From: an uncultured Prevotella sp.
GTDB lineage: Bacteria > Bacteroidota > Bacteroidia > Bacteroidales > Bacteroidaceae
Assembly (NCBI GenBank): GCA_905235325.1
Contig: CAJOLE010000005.1
Span: forward strand, 1 to 60,653
Reading direction: 5' to 3'
DNA length: 60,653 bases
Each line of letters starts with the position of its first letter. Position 1 is the stretch's first letter. Below, one piece after another: positions 37,501-45,694 of the stretch. The notes beneath the pieces are model-generated. The model was given only the letters and a program-made list of their open reading frames with translations, did not search any database and was not told where the DNA came from. A program made the translations under genes and the position numbers.

Positions 37501-39114
37501 GACATCATTGCCAAGACGCGCAACGCCATTCCCGGCATCTCGCTCATCTCGCCGCCGCCCCACCACGACATCTACAGTATCGAAGACCTGGCACAGCTCA
37601 TCTTCGACCTGAAGAACATCAATCCCACGGCGGCCGTCAGCGTGAAGCTCGTGGCCGAGAGCGGCGTGGGCACCATTGCCGCCGGTGTGGCCAAGGCTAA
37701 GGCCGACCTCATCGTCATCAGCGGTTCCGAGGGCGGCACAGGAGCCAGCCCCGCCTCGTCGATGCGCTTTGCAGGCATCTCGCCGGAGATTGGTCTGGCC
37801 GAGACGCAGCAGACACTCGTGAAGAACGGCCTGCGCAACCAGGTGCGCCTGCAGACCGACGGTCAGCTGAAGACGGCCAAGGACGTCATCATCATGGCTA
37901 TGCTCGGAGCCGACGAGTTCTCGTTCGGCACGCTGCCGCTCATCGTCCTGGGCTGCGTCATGATGCGCAAGTGCAACACCAACACCTGCCCGATGGGCGT
38001 GGCCACGCAGAATCCCGAGCTGCGCCGCCACTTCGAGGGACGTGCTGACTACGTGGTGAACTACTTCACCTTCCTGGCCCAGCAGGTGCGCGAATATCTC
38101 AGCGAAATCGGCGTTCGCTCGCTGAAGGAGATTATCGGCCACACCGAGTTTATAGATGTGAACACAACCGATGCCACCGACAAGCAGAAGACCATCGACT
38201 TCGCCCGACTGCTGCACAAGCCTGATACCGACCGTGCCCTCTACTGGGACCGCGGGGCCTATACGAAGGTCTCCGGCGTGAAGGACGAGGAAATCATCCG
38301 CGCCGCCCAGAAGGCCATCGACAGCCGCGAGGAGGTGACCCTCGACTACGCCATCAAGAATACCGACCGCGCCGTCACGACGATGCTCAGCGGCGTGATA
38401 GCCAAGAAATACGGTGAGGCCGGACTGCCCGACGGCACCATCAACATCAAGTTCAAGGGCTCGGCCGGCCAGTCGTTCGGAGCCTTTGCCGTGCGCGGCC
38501 TGAACCTCAAGCTCGAAGGCGAGTGCAACGACTACTTCGGCAAGGGCCTCTCCGGCGGACGCATCTCGATACTGCCCCCGGCACGCTCTGGCGAGGACTT
38601 CCACGCCGAGGACAACATCATAGCCGGCAACACGGGACTCTACGGAGCCACCAGCGGCGAACTCTTCATCAACGGCAAGGTGGGCGAACGCTTCGGCGTG
38701 CGCAACTCCGGGGCTGTCGCCGTCATCGAGGGCGCCGGCGACCACTGCTGCGAATACATGACCGGCGGCCGCGTCGTAGTGCTCGGCGAGACGGGCCGCA
38801 ACTTCGCTGCCGGTATGTCGGGCGGCGTGGCCTACGTCTACGACCCGAAGCACACCTTCGACTACTTCTGCAACATGGACATGGTGGAAATCAACCTCGT
38901 AGAGGACAGCGTCTCGCGCAAGGAGCTGCTCGAGTTTGTCCGCCAGCACTACCTCCACACGGGCTCGGCACTGGCCGGGCGTATGCTCGACGACTGGCAG
39001 CACTACATCGACGACTTCATCCAGGTGGTGCCCATCGAGTACAAGCGCGTGCTGCAGGAGGAGCAGATGAAGAAACTCCGCGAAAAGATCTCTGACATCC
39101 AGCGCGACTATTAA
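34567..39114 (+). CDS. gltB: Glutamate synthase large subunit
   Basis: A 1515-residue GOGAT alpha subunit making glutamate from glutamine and 2-oxoglutarate. The N-terminal glutaminase has its nucleophile in DACGVGM (C32), so a 31-residue propeptide would be cleaved. The central domain, the FMN/2-oxoglutarate synthase domain (SEGGTGASPASSMRFAG; 3Fe-4S Cys in CNTNTCPMGVATQ) and the C-terminal beta-helix with GxxGG repeats follow in order. The length is normal. It begins a plus-strand nitrogen cluster. Confidence 0.97.
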   Translation: MTKSKLDKAVRSQCGKQKPEGLYQPQYEHDACGVGMVVNIHGGKSHELVDNALRVLENMEHRGAETRDKTGDGAGILLQIPHEFILLQGIPVPEKGKYGTGLVFLPKDEPKQQQILSVMIEEIEREGLTLMHLRTVPTNPEVLGQAAREVEPDIKQIFITGVSDDDVPAFERILYKVRKRIENRVDDDDFYICSLSNKNIIYKGMLTSGQLRRYFPDLSNNYFTSGLALVHSRFSTNTFPKWKLAQPFRLLAHNGEINTIRGNRGWMKARESVLSSEALGDIRDLRPIVQDGMSDSASLDNVFEFLTMSGLSLPQAMAILVPESFNDKNPISEDLKAFYEYHSILMEPWDGPAALLFSDGRFAGGMLDRNGLRPSRYTITKQGMMVVASEVGVMDFEPGDVVSKGRLQPGKILLIDTQEGKIYYDGEIKEQLAKAHPYREWLGENRVQLEKLKSGRKVDNSVSDLQQKLVAFGYGQEDIDRTIIPMATAGQEPVAAMGNDTPLAVVSDRPQVLFNYFRQQFAQVTNPAIDPIREELVMSLTEYIGAVGTNILTPDASNCKMVRLPQPVLTNTQLDILCNIRYKGFKTQKLAMLFNKEQGEEGLRQALDDLCKQAEASVDEGVNYIVLSDRDIDAQHVAIPSLLAVSAVHHYLISVGKRVQTALIVESGEIRETMHAALLLGYGASALCPYMTFAILDDLVKRGKIQEEYATAEAHYIKAVDKGLKKIMSKMGISTIRSYRGAKIFEAIGLSDDLLRRYFGTEASTIGGIGLKEIARDAIHLHRASFEYCSNAATNGTAMLKNQGQFSWRKDGIKHAWNPETIAKLQLATRQGSYDKFKQWAKLVDEKESPIFLRDFFGWKKAAVPTPLDEVESVESIVKHFVTGAMSFGALSIEAHEALAIAMNKLGTRSNTGEGGEDNERYHTEVDGVSLSSKTKQIASGRFGVTAEYLVNAEEIQIKVAQGAKPGEGGQLPGFKVNDIIAKTRNAIPGISLISPPPHHDIYSIEDLAQLIFDLKNINPTAAVSVKLVAESGVGTIAAGVAKAKADLIVISGSEGGTGASPASSMRFAGISPEIGLAETQQTLVKNGLRNQVRLQTDGQLKTAKDVIIMAMLGADEFSFGTLPLIVLGCVMMRKCNTNTCPMGVATQNPELRRHFEGRADYVVNYFTFLAQQVREYLSEIGVRSLKEIIGHTEFIDVNTTDATDKQKTIDFARLLHKPDTDRALYWDRGAYTKVSGVKDEEIIRAAQKAIDSREEVTLDYAIKNTDRAVTTMLSGVIAKKYGEAGLPDGTINIKFKGSAGQSFGAFAVRGLNLKLEGECNDYFGKGLSGGRISILPPARSGEDFHAEDNIIAGNTGLYGATSGELFINGKVGERFGVRNSGAVAVIEGAGDHCCEYMTGGRVVVLGETGRNFAAGMSGGVAYVYDPKHTFDYFCNMDMVEINLVEDSVSRKELLEFVRQHYLHTGSALAGRMLDDWQHYIDDFIQVVPIEYKRVLQEEQMKKLREKISDIQRDY

Positions 39115-39148
39115 AAGTGAGAAGTGAAGGGTGAGAAGTGAAGGTTGA
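39115..39148 (+). repeat. GAGAAGTGAAGG iteron run (family F)
   Basis: Two AGTGAGAAGTGAAGG/GGTGAGAAGTGAAGG units directly after the gltB stop. GAAGGGTGAGAAGTG matches GAAGGGTGAAAAGTG in the run at 2739-2772 (minus). Confidence 0.5.
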
Positions 39149-39154
39149 TGACCT

Positions 39155-39192
39155 CGACACTCCGTTCGGCCCGAAGGGACGCTTGCCAGAGT
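39155..39192 (-). repeat. Family E core, inverted copy
   Basis: On the minus strand this reads CTCTGGCAAGCGTCCC then TTCGGGCCGAACGGAG, matching the core at 42828-42852 (CTCTGCAAGC, TTCGGGCCGAGCG) and at 193-222. It lies between gltB and gltD. Confidence 0.55.
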
Positions 39193-39226
39193 AAGAACAT
39201 TAAAAACATTAAGTAAAAAAGATAAG

Positions 39227-40633
39227 ATGGGAAATCCAAAAGCATTCTTAGAGATACACCGCCAGGAGGCGGGCTACCGGCCTATCCACGACCGCATACA
39301 CGACTTCGGCGAGGTGGAGCAGACGCTCAACACACACCAGCGCCGCGAACAGGCGAGCCGCTGCATGGACTGCGGCGTGCCTTTCTGTCACTGGGCCTGT
39401 CCGTTAGGCAACAAAGCACCGGAGTGGAACGAAGCCCTGTATAAAGGCGACTGGAAACAGGCTTATAGGCTGCTGTCGACTACTAACCCCTTTCCGGAGT
39501 TTACAGGCCGCATCTGTCCCGCCCTCTGCGAAAAAGCCTGCGTGCTGAACCGCTTCAACCACGAACCCACCACAAACCGCGAGGACGAGTGCGCCATCAT
39601 TGAGGCCGCCTTCCGCGAGGGCTACATCATGCCGCGCACCGACATCAGCCGCAACGGCAAGAAGGTGGCCGTCATCGGTGCCGGCCCTGCCGGTCTTGCC
39701 GCCGCCAATGCCCTCAACCTGATGGGCTACGGGGTTACCGTCTTCGAGAAGAACGAGGCCGCCGGCGGTCTCCTCCGCTACGGCATTCCTAACTTCAAGC
39801 TCAACAAGGCCATCATCGACCGCCGCATCACGCTCATGGAGCAGGAGGGCATAGAGTTCCGCTACAACACCCCCCTCCCCATCCCTCCCCGAGGGGAGGG
39901 CGTTGACAGACTAATGGCGGCGCTCAACGAACAAGGTTTCTGCACCTCCCCCTCGGGGGAGGCAGGGTGGGGGGTCGTCATAGCCACCGGCACCCCCACT
40001 GCCCGCGACCTCAAAGCCCCCGGCCGCGAACTGAAGGGCGTACATTTCGCCCTCGAACTGCTGTCGCAGCAGAACCGCGTGCTCGCCGGCATGGAGTTCA
40101 GCAAGGACGAGCGCATCACAGCCAAAGGTAAGGACGTGCTCGTCATCGGCGGCGGCGACACTGGCTCAGACTGCATCGGCACCGCCCACCGTCAGGGCTG
40201 CAAGAGCGTGACCCAGATAGAAATCATGCCCCGACCCGTCGAGGGTCCCGAAGACCCGCAGAACCCCTGGCCGGAATGGCCCCGCACCCTCAAGACCACC
40301 TCAAGCCATGAGGAGGGCTGCACCCGCCGCTGGAACATCAATACCCTGGAGTTCCTCGGCAAGGACGGCAAGCTGACGGGCGTTAAAGTGCAGGAGATTG
40401 ACTGGCAGCCCAATCCTGCCGGCGGTCGCCCCATCATGGTGGAGAAGGGCAAGCCCGAGATCATCAAGGCCGAACTATGCCTGCTGGCCATGGGCTTCCT
40501 GAAGCCCGAGCACTCGGAATACCCGGCTAACGTCTTCGTTTGCGGCGACTCGGCCAACGGCGCCTCGCTCGTTGTCCGCGCCATGGCCAGTGGTATAGAG
40601 ACTGCAAAGAAAGTAAACGAATATCTCAAGTAA
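39227..40633 (+). CDS. gltD: Glutamate synthase small subunit, with two in-frame palindromic inserts
   Basis: A 468-residue NAD(P)H-oxidising GOGAT beta subunit passing electrons to GltB. The Fe-S motif CMDCGVPFCHWAC (46-58), the FAD-binding VIGAGPAGLAAANAL (149-163) and the NADPH-binding VIGGGDTGSDCIG are intact. Between FRYNT and VVIATGTPTARDL, where relatives have a short loop, there are two G/C-rich palindromic sequences (39869-39901 and 39943-39974) encoding about residues 215-225 (PLPIPPRGEG) and 239-249 (CTSPSGEAGWG). They are read in frame with no stop. The next gene, dapF, starts immediately after the stop. Confidence 0.94.
   Translation: MGNPKAFLEIHRQEAGYRPIHDRIHDFGEVEQTLNTHQRREQASRCMDCGVPFCHWACPLGNKAPEWNEALYKGDWKQAYRLLSTTNPFPEFTGRICPALCEKACVLNRFNHEPTTNREDECAIIEAAFREGYIMPRTDISRNGKKVAVIGAGPAGLAAANALNLMGYGVTVFEKNEAAGGLLRYGIPNFKLNKAIIDRRITLMEQEGIEFRYNTPLPIPPRGEGVDRLMAALNEQGFCTSPSGEAGWGVVIATGTPTARDLKAPGRELKGVHFALELLSQQNRVLAGMEFSKDERITAKGKDVLVIGGGDTGSDCIGTAHRQGCKSVTQIEIMPRPVEGPEDPQNPWPEWPRTLKTTSSHEEGCTRRWNINTLEFLGKDGKLTGVKVQEIDWQPNPAGGRPIMVEKGKPEIIKAELCLLAMGFLKPEHSEYPANVFVCGDSANGASLVVRAMASGIETAKKVNEYLK
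39869..39901 (+). repeat. Palindromic element, family C, inside gltD (unit 1)
   Basis: CCCCCCTCCCCATCCC followed by the hairpin CCCTCCCCGAGGGGAGGG. It is the inverted counterpart of unit 2 at 39943-39974. Confidence 0.75.
39943..39974 (-). repeat. Palindromic element, family C, inside gltD (unit 2)
   Basis: The reverse complement reads CCCCCCACCCTGCCTCCCCC then GAGGGGGAGG, nearly the same as unit 1. The two units lie head to head, about 42 bases apart, in the same reading frame. Confidence 0.75.
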
Positions 40634-41446
40634 ATGAGCAAGATAAGATTCACCAAGATGCACGGATGTGGCAACGACTACATCTACGTTGACGCCACGC
40701 AGCAGCACATCGCTGACCTCGCAGAGACAGCCATCAAATGGAGTGACCGCCACAAGGGCATCGGCTCTGACGGCCTCGTGCTCATCGACCGCAGCCCCGT
40801 TCCCGAGGCCGACTTCACGATGCGCATCTTCAATGCCGACGGCTCTGAGGCTATGATGTGCGGCAACGCATCGAGGTGTATCGGCAAATACCTCTTCGAG
40901 CGCGGTCTGACTGCGCAGACGGAAATCCGCCTCCTCACCCTCTCCGGCATCAAGACTCTCCTGCTGCATATAAATAATAATAAGGTGGAAAGCGTCACTG
41001 TCGACATGGGCGAGCCCCGGCTGGACGTACCCGACCAGTTTCAGTCCTACCGTGGTCTCGACACGGGCACCTTCGTGTCGATGGGAAATCCCCACTACGT
41101 TATCTTCACCGACGACGTGGATCAGGTAGGCGAGAGAGGACCCATCCTTGAGCACCACCCGGCCTTTCCCCAACGCTGCAACATCGAGTTTGCACGTGTC
41201 TTGCCTGCTGGCAGCATTCGCACCCGCGTCTGGGAACGTGGCAGCGGCATTACCCAAGCCTGCGGCACTGGTGCCTGCGCCACCGCCGTGGCTGCCAGCA
41301 TCTCCGGACGGGCAGGCAGGACGAGCGACATCGTCATGGACGGAGGCACACTCCACATCGAGTGGCGCGAAGCCGATAATCACGTCCTCATGACCGGACC
41401 CGCCGCCTTCGTCTTCGACGGTGAGGCGGAAATCCCTAACCAATAA
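40634..41446 (+). CDS. dapF: Diaminopimelate epimerase
   Basis: A 270-residue PLP-independent epimerase converting LL- to meso-diaminopimelate for lysine and peptidoglycan. The two catalytic cysteines are in MMCGNASRC (C76) and [12 protein letters not shown] (about 212). The N-terminal [15 protein letters not shown] is the family signature. The ATG follows the gltD stop with no gap; 12 bases separate it from dapL. The gene forms a two-step lysine segment inside a nitrogen operon. Confidence 0.95.
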   Translation: MSKIRFTKMHGCGNDYIYVDATQQHIADLAETAIKWSDRHKGIGSDGLVLIDRSPVPEADFTMRIFNADGSEAMMCGNASRCIGKYLFERGLTAQTEIRLLTLSGIKTLLLHINNNKVESVTVDMGEPRLDVPDQFQSYRGLDTGTFVSMGNPHYVIFTDDVDQVGERGPILEHHPAFPQRCNIEFARVLPAGSIRTRVWERGSGITQACGTGACATAVAASISGRAGRTSDIVMDGGTLHIEWREADNHVLMTGPAAFVFDGEAEIPNQ

Positions 41447-41458
41447 TCCTAAACAGAC

Positions 41459-42691
41459 ATGGCATTAGTAAACACCCACTTCCTCAACCTCCAAGCTAAC
41501 TACCTCTTCGCCGACATCGCAAAGAAGGTGAATGCCTTCAAGGTGATGCACCCCAAGGCTGACGTCATCTCGCTCGGCATCGGCGACGTCACCCAGCCGC
41601 TCTGCCCCGCCGTCATCGAGGCCATGCACAAGGCCGTCGACGAGATGGCCACTGCCGACGGTTTCAGGGGCTATGGCCCCGAGCAGGGCTATGACTTCCT
41701 GCGCGAAGCCATTCTGAAGAACGACTTCCAGCCTCGTGGCGTGCGCCTCAGCATTGACGAAGTGTTCATCAACGACGGTGCCAAAAGCGACACAGGCAAC
41801 TTTCAGGAGCTGCTCCACTGGGACAACTTCATCGGTGTCACCGACCCCGTCTATCCCGTCTATATCGACTCCAATGTGATGATAGGCCGCTGCGGCACCT
41901 TCCGCGACGGACGCTGGACCAACGTGTGCTACCTGCCCACCACGGCTGAGAACGGCTTCGTGCCTGCACTGCCCGAAGGCCGTCCCGTCGACGTCATCTA
42001 CCTCTGCTACCCCAACAACCCCACAGGCACCGTCATCACCAAGCAGGAACTGCGCCGCTGGGTGAACTACGCTCTGAAAAACGATGCCCTCATCCTCTAC
42101 GATGCAGCCTACCAAGCCTACATCCAGGATCCTGACATCCCCCGCAGCATCTACGAGATTCGAGGTGCCCGCAAGTGTGCCGTGGAGTTCCGCTCGTTCT
42201 CCAAGACCGCCGGCTTCACCGGCGTGCGGTGCGGCTACACCGTCGTGCCGAAGGATGTCACCGTGGCCAACTTCGAGGGCGAGCGCATACCCCTGAACCA
42301 GCTGTGGCTCCGTCGCCAGTGTACCAAGTTCAACGGTACGAGCTACATTTCCCAGCGCGCCGCCGAGGCAATTTTCTCGCCCGAGGGCAAAGAGCAGGTG
42401 AGCGCCACCATCGGCTATTATATGCAGAACGCCCGCAATATGCTGCAGACGCTGCGCTCGCTCGGCTACGAGTGCTATGGCGGCGAGAACGCCCCCTACG
42501 TCTGGATGCGCACACCTGACGGAATGTCCAGCTGGTCGTTCTTCGAGGCCCTGCTCTACGGTGCCAACGTCGTCTGCACCCCTGGCGTAGGCTTCGGCCC
42601 CAGTGGCGAGGGCTACGTCCGCTTCACCGCCTTCGGTACCCATGAAAAGACTGATGAGGCCCTACGCCGCATCCAGTCTTGGAACAAATAG
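41459..42691 (+). CDS. dapL: LL-diaminopimelate aminotransferase
   Basis: A 410-residue class I/II PLP aminotransferase making LL-DAP directly from tetrahydrodipicolinate with glutamate as donor. The PLP lysine is in SFSKTAGFTGVRCGY (K249), with CYPNNPTGT (183-191) and the Asp in LILYDAAYQAY. With DapF next door it forms the short aminotransferase variant of lysine synthesis. It uses glutamate, which gives a link to the neighbouring gltBD. It is followed by a strong terminator. Confidence 0.95.
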   Translation: MALVNTHFLNLQANYLFADIAKKVNAFKVMHPKADVISLGIGDVTQPLCPAVIEAMHKAVDEMATADGFRGYGPEQGYDFLREAILKNDFQPRGVRLSIDEVFINDGAKSDTGNFQELLHWDNFIGVTDPVYPVYIDSNVMIGRCGTFRDGRWTNVCYLPTTAENGFVPALPEGRPVDVIYLCYPNNPTGTVITKQELRRWVNYALKNDALILYDAAYQAYIQDPDIPRSIYEIRGARKCAVEFRSFSKTAGFTGVRCGYTVVPKDVTVANFEGERIPLNQLWLRRQCTKFNGTSYISQRAAEAIFSPEGKEQVSATIGYYMQNARNMLQTLRSLGYECYGGENAPYVWMRTPDGMSSWSFFEALLYGANVVCTPGVGFGPSGEGYVRFTAFGTHEKTDEALRRIQSWNK

Positions 42692-42708
42692 CCCTGCGTC
42701 GTGTGTCG

Positions 42709-42898
42709 AAACGGGAACCAAAACGGGAACGGGAACCAAAACGGGAACGAAAACCAAAACGAAAGAGGGTGTGCCTATTTTGACACGCCCTCTTTTTCCG
42801 TTAACGTTCTGGCTCCACTCCGCTCTGCAAGCATTCCTTCGGGCCGAGCGTCCGTTCCCGTTTTTTCGTTTTCGTTCCCGTTCCCGTTTCCGTTTTGT
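42709..42898. repeat. Composite iteron-armed inverted repeat (families D and E)
   Basis: The left arm (42709-42764) is AACGGGAACCAAAACGGGAACG-like iterons and the right arm (42851-42898) is its inverted counterpart (CGTTTTCGTTCCCG). The centre holds the dapL terminator hairpin and a family E core (42812-42854). With promoter sequence to 43061 this fills the 42692-43123 gap, where no gene is seen. Confidence 0.75.
42762..42797 (+). terminator. dapL terminator
   Basis: AAAGAGGGTGTG (42762-42773) pairs with CACGCCCTCTTT (42784-42795) with one G-T/mismatch position, followed by a T-run. It lies 71 bases after the dapL stop and within the composite repeat. Confidence 0.75.
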
Positions 42899-43053
42899 GC
42901 CCGATAACAGTTTGTTTGCAAAAGGCGTTATTTGGGAGCAAAGTGATAACAAAAAGATATTGTATCACGGAATATACTTTACACAATGATAGTCAATGAT
43001 TTGTTTAAGAAACAAAAAGACGTATTTGTCTTTGTATTTCTTTCAAAATGTCA

Positions 43054-43061
43054 TAACTTTG
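43054..43061 (+). promoter_or_regulatory. -7 element of glnK-amtB (TAACTTTG)
   Basis: A perfect TAnnTTTG 62 bases before the glnK ATG. Confidence 0.75.
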
Positions 43062-43123
43062 CAAACAGGTTGCAACCACTTGCACTCACAAACACGAAGT
43101 TTTAACTTATTAGGTATTAAGGT

Positions 43124-43471
43124 ATGAAAAAGATTGAAGCAATTATCCGGCAAACTAAGTTTGAGGAGGTGAAGGAAGCACTGCTTTCGTCGGACATTGA
43201 CTGGTTTGAGTACCACAATGTCCACGGCGTGGGGCACAGTCGTGAGGAGCGTATCTATCGTGGTGTACAATACTCAACAGATGTGATAGAGCGTGTGCAG
43301 ATTACCATTGTGTGCCGCGACCAGTTCGTAGAGCCTACGGTGCAGGTCATCCTGCGGGTGGCTCATACGGGCGAGATTGGCGACGGTCGCATCTTCGTGA
43401 GCGACATGATCGACACGTGGTCCATCCGCACCGGAGAGAACGGCGACACAGTCTTGAGAGACAAAAAGTAA
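43124..43471 (+). CDS. P-II family nitrogen regulatory protein
   Basis: A 115-residue trimeric signal protein that senses ATP/ADP and 2-oxoglutarate and plugs AmtB. It begins MKKIEAIIRQTKFEEVKEAL. The T-loop (about 37-55) is GHSREERIYRGVQYSTDV, where Tyr50 matches the uridylylated Tyr51 of E. coli GlnB. The ATP site TGEIGDGRIFV is present. The tail is divergent. Pairing with amtB supports a GlnK-like role. Whether uridylylation occurs is unknown because no glnD is in view. Confidence 0.92.
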   Translation: MKKIEAIIRQTKFEEVKEALLSSDIDWFEYHNVHGVGHSREERIYRGVQYSTDVIERVQITIVCRDQFVEPTVQVILRVAHTGEIGDGRIFVSDMIDTWSIRTGENGDTVLRDKK

Positions 43472-43484
43472 AATTGAAGAGTGT

Positions 43485-43520
43485 GCCCCCTCCGGCTCCT
43501 TTAGGGGAGGGGTTGGGGCG
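43485..43520 (+). repeat. Palindromic element, family C, intergenic copy
   Basis: CCCCCTCCGGCTCCTTTAGG then GGAGGGGTTGGGGCG folds into a hairpin. Downstream to 43616 the spacer is A/C-rich with CACTCATCACTCATCACTCA repeats. It lies between glnK and amtB and may attenuate amtB, though no T-run follows. Confidence 0.65.
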
Positions 43521-43616
43521 AAAGGTGAAAGACGTTAACAGGAACGTAAACTGGAACACTCATCACTCATCACTCAACATCAACACTAAACACGAAACAT
43601 TCAACATTAAGGTAAA

Positions 43617-44876
43617 ATGATTATGAACGAAATAGGATTATCACTCGATACTGTATGGATGCTTTTGGCAGCCATGTTAGTTTTCTGGATGCAGCCCGGC
43701 TTTGCGCTGTGTGAAGCAGGGTTCACGCGGAGCAAGAACACAGCCAACATCTTGATGAAGAACTTCGTCGACTTCATGTTTGGCTCGCTGCTTTTCTTCT
43801 TCGTTGGCTTCGGCTTTATGTTCGGCTCCGAGGGAGCCGGGTTCATCGGTATGCCAAACTGGGGCGACCTCTCATTCTACAAGGGCGACCTGCCCGTTGA
43901 GGGCTTCCTCATCTTCGAGACCGTGTTCTGCGCAACCTCCGCTACCATCGTCAGCGGTGCCATGGCCGAGCGCACCAAGTTCTCGATGTACCTTGTCTAC
44001 AGTGCCGTCATCTCGCTGATTATCTACCCCATTGAGGGCCACTGGACGTGGGGCGGCGGCTGGCTGTGCAACGATGCTGCCGACGGATTTATGATGCAGA
44101 CCTTCGGCGACGTGTTCCACGACTTTGCCGGCTCGGCCATCGTCCACAGCGTGGGCGGCGTGCTCGCCCTGATAGGCGCACTGGCTCTGGGACCGCGAAT
44201 CGGCAAGTACGGTGCCGACAAGAAGAGCCGCGCCATTCCCGGCCACAATCTGGCCATGGCGGCTCTGGGCGTGTTCATCTTATGGTTAGGCTGGTTTGGA
44301 TTCAACCCTGGCTCGCAGCTTGCTGCCTCGGGCGAGGTGAACCGCGTGGCCATCAGCCATGTGTTCCTCACCACTAATCTGGCCGCAGCTGCCGGTGGCG
44401 TGGCCACGATGTTCCTCACCTATATTAAATATGGCAAGCCCTCGCTCTCGCTGACGCTCAACGGCGTGCTGGCCGGATTGGTGGGCATCACGGCTGGTTG
44501 CGACGTCGTGTCGCCCTTCGGAGCCGTCGTCATCGGTCTCGTCTGCGGTCTCGTCCTTGTCTTTGCCATTGAGTTTATCGACCACCGCCTGCATATTGAC
44601 GACCCTGTGGGTGCCTCTTCGGTACATGGTGTCTGTGGCATTTTGGGCACACTCATGACGGGCCTGCTTTCCACCAGCAACGGTGCATTCTATGGCCACG
44701 GATGGGGCTTCTTCGGAGCCGAACTCTTCGGTGTACTTGTCATCGACCTCTGGGCTGCTGCCTGCGGCATCGTCCTGTTCTACGGCATCAAGAAGACGCA
44801 CGGTCTGCGTGTCTCTAAGCGCATTGAGGAGGAAGGACTCGACATCTATGAGCATGGAGAGATGTGCTACAACTAA
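43617..44876 (+). CDS. amtB: Ammonium transporter
   Basis: A 419-residue inner-membrane Amt/Rh channel with about 11 TM helices. The twin pore histidines are in SAIVHSVGGVLALIGAL and SSVHGVCGILGTL; the gate segment NTANILMKNFVDF and the signature DFAGSAIVH are intact. An in-frame ATG six bases downstream (43623, MNEIG) is equally possible as a start. The location after the PII gene is the conserved glnK-amtB pair. Confidence 0.95.
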   Translation: MIMNEIGLSLDTVWMLLAAMLVFWMQPGFALCEAGFTRSKNTANILMKNFVDFMFGSLLFFFVGFGFMFGSEGAGFIGMPNWGDLSFYKGDLPVEGFLIFETVFCATSATIVSGAMAERTKFSMYLVYSAVISLIIYPIEGHWTWGGGWLCNDAADGFMMQTFGDVFHDFAGSAIVHSVGGVLALIGALALGPRIGKYGADKKSRAIPGHNLAMAALGVFILWLGWFGFNPGSQLAASGEVNRVAISHVFLTTNLAAAAGGVATMFLTYIKYGKPSLSLTLNGVLAGLVGITAGCDVVSPFGAVVIGLVCGLVLVFAIEFIDHRLHIDDPVGASSVHGVCGILGTLMTGLLSTSNGAFYGHGWGFFGAELFGVLVIDLWAAACGIVLFYGIKKTHGLRVSKRIEEEGLDIYEHGEMCYN

Positions 44877-44973
44877 GCACTTGGCGCTCGGCTATATAAC
44901 GGGAACACTCGACACTAAAAAGAATAATGAATAAAGAAGAAAGTATTTTGCTAAAGAATTAAGGAGTAGAATT

Positions 44974-45678
44974 ATGAAAAAGATTGTTTTAACAGCGATG
45001 ATTTTCGCTATGGGAATGAGTGCTACAGCACAGGACGAGATAGAGACTACGGTTTCCACCGATTTTGTCAACGAGTACATCTGGCGCGGACTGAAATTAG
45101 GCGACGTGGCTGTACAGCCCACCTTCGGTGTTGGCTACAAGGGACTGTCGCTGTCGGCTTGGGGCAGCTACGGCCTGTCTAACTCGAACGACGTGAAGGA
45201 GTTCGACATCACAGCCGCCTACAGCATCGGCGGACTGAACATCGGAGTGACTGACTATTGGTTCTCCGAGGGATTGGACCCTGACAGCCGCTACTTCAAG
45301 TACGATACCCACGGCACGAACCACGTCTTCGAGGCCAACATCGGCTATGACTTCGGACCAGTCAGCCTACAGTGGTTCACCAACTTCGCGGGCAACGATG
45401 GTGAAAACAAGGACGGAGACCGTGCCTACAGTAGCTATGTGGAGCTGGCCGCGCCCTTCAAACTTGCGGGCGTAGACTGGACGGCCACTGCTGCTGCCGT
45501 GCCCTGGGCCAGCACCTACTACGGCACTACGGGCTTTGCCGTGACCAACCTGGCACTGCGGGCTACGAAGGACATCAAGCTGACCGACTCGTTCGCATTG
45601 CCGGTCTTTGCACAGGTCGCCGGCAACCCCTGCTCACAGAAAGCTTACCTGGTTTTCGGGTTTACGCTGCAACCCTAA
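44974..45678 (+). CDS. TorF-like outer-membrane beta-barrel porin
   Basis: A 234-residue protein with a signal peptide (about 1-19, ending SATAQ), then alternating beta strands rich in aromatic residues: VSTDFVNEYIWRGLKLGDVAVQP is typical of the Gcw_chp/TorF family. It ends in QKAYLVFGFTLQP, an outer-membrane barrel terminus. Position between amtB and glnN suggests a pore for ammonium or small nitrogen compounds, which is inference only. No promoter consensus was found in the 97-base gap upstream. Confidence 0.72.
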   Translation: MKKIVLTAMIFAMGMSATAQDEIETTVSTDFVNEYIWRGLKLGDVAVQPTFGVGYKGLSLSAWGSYGLSNSNDVKEFDITAAYSIGGLNIGVTDYWFSEGLDPDSRYFKYDTHGTNHVFEANIGYDFGPVSLQWFTNFAGNDGENKDGDRAYSSYVELAAPFKLAGVDWTATAAAVPWASTYYGTTGFAVTNLALRATKDIKLTDSFALPVFAQVAGNPCSQKAYLVFGFTLQP

Positions 45679-45694
45679 TCTTTCCAGGTACACC

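Noticed and set aside
36661..39003. 780-codon minus-strand ORF opposite gltB
   Set aside because: It is a shadow in GC-rich coding DNA: low-complexity Val/Ala/Leu/His-rich translation with no family motif, fully opposite an unambiguous gltB.
41465..42643. 392-codon minus-strand ORF opposite dapL
   Set aside because: Complete antisense shadow of dapL with no domain.
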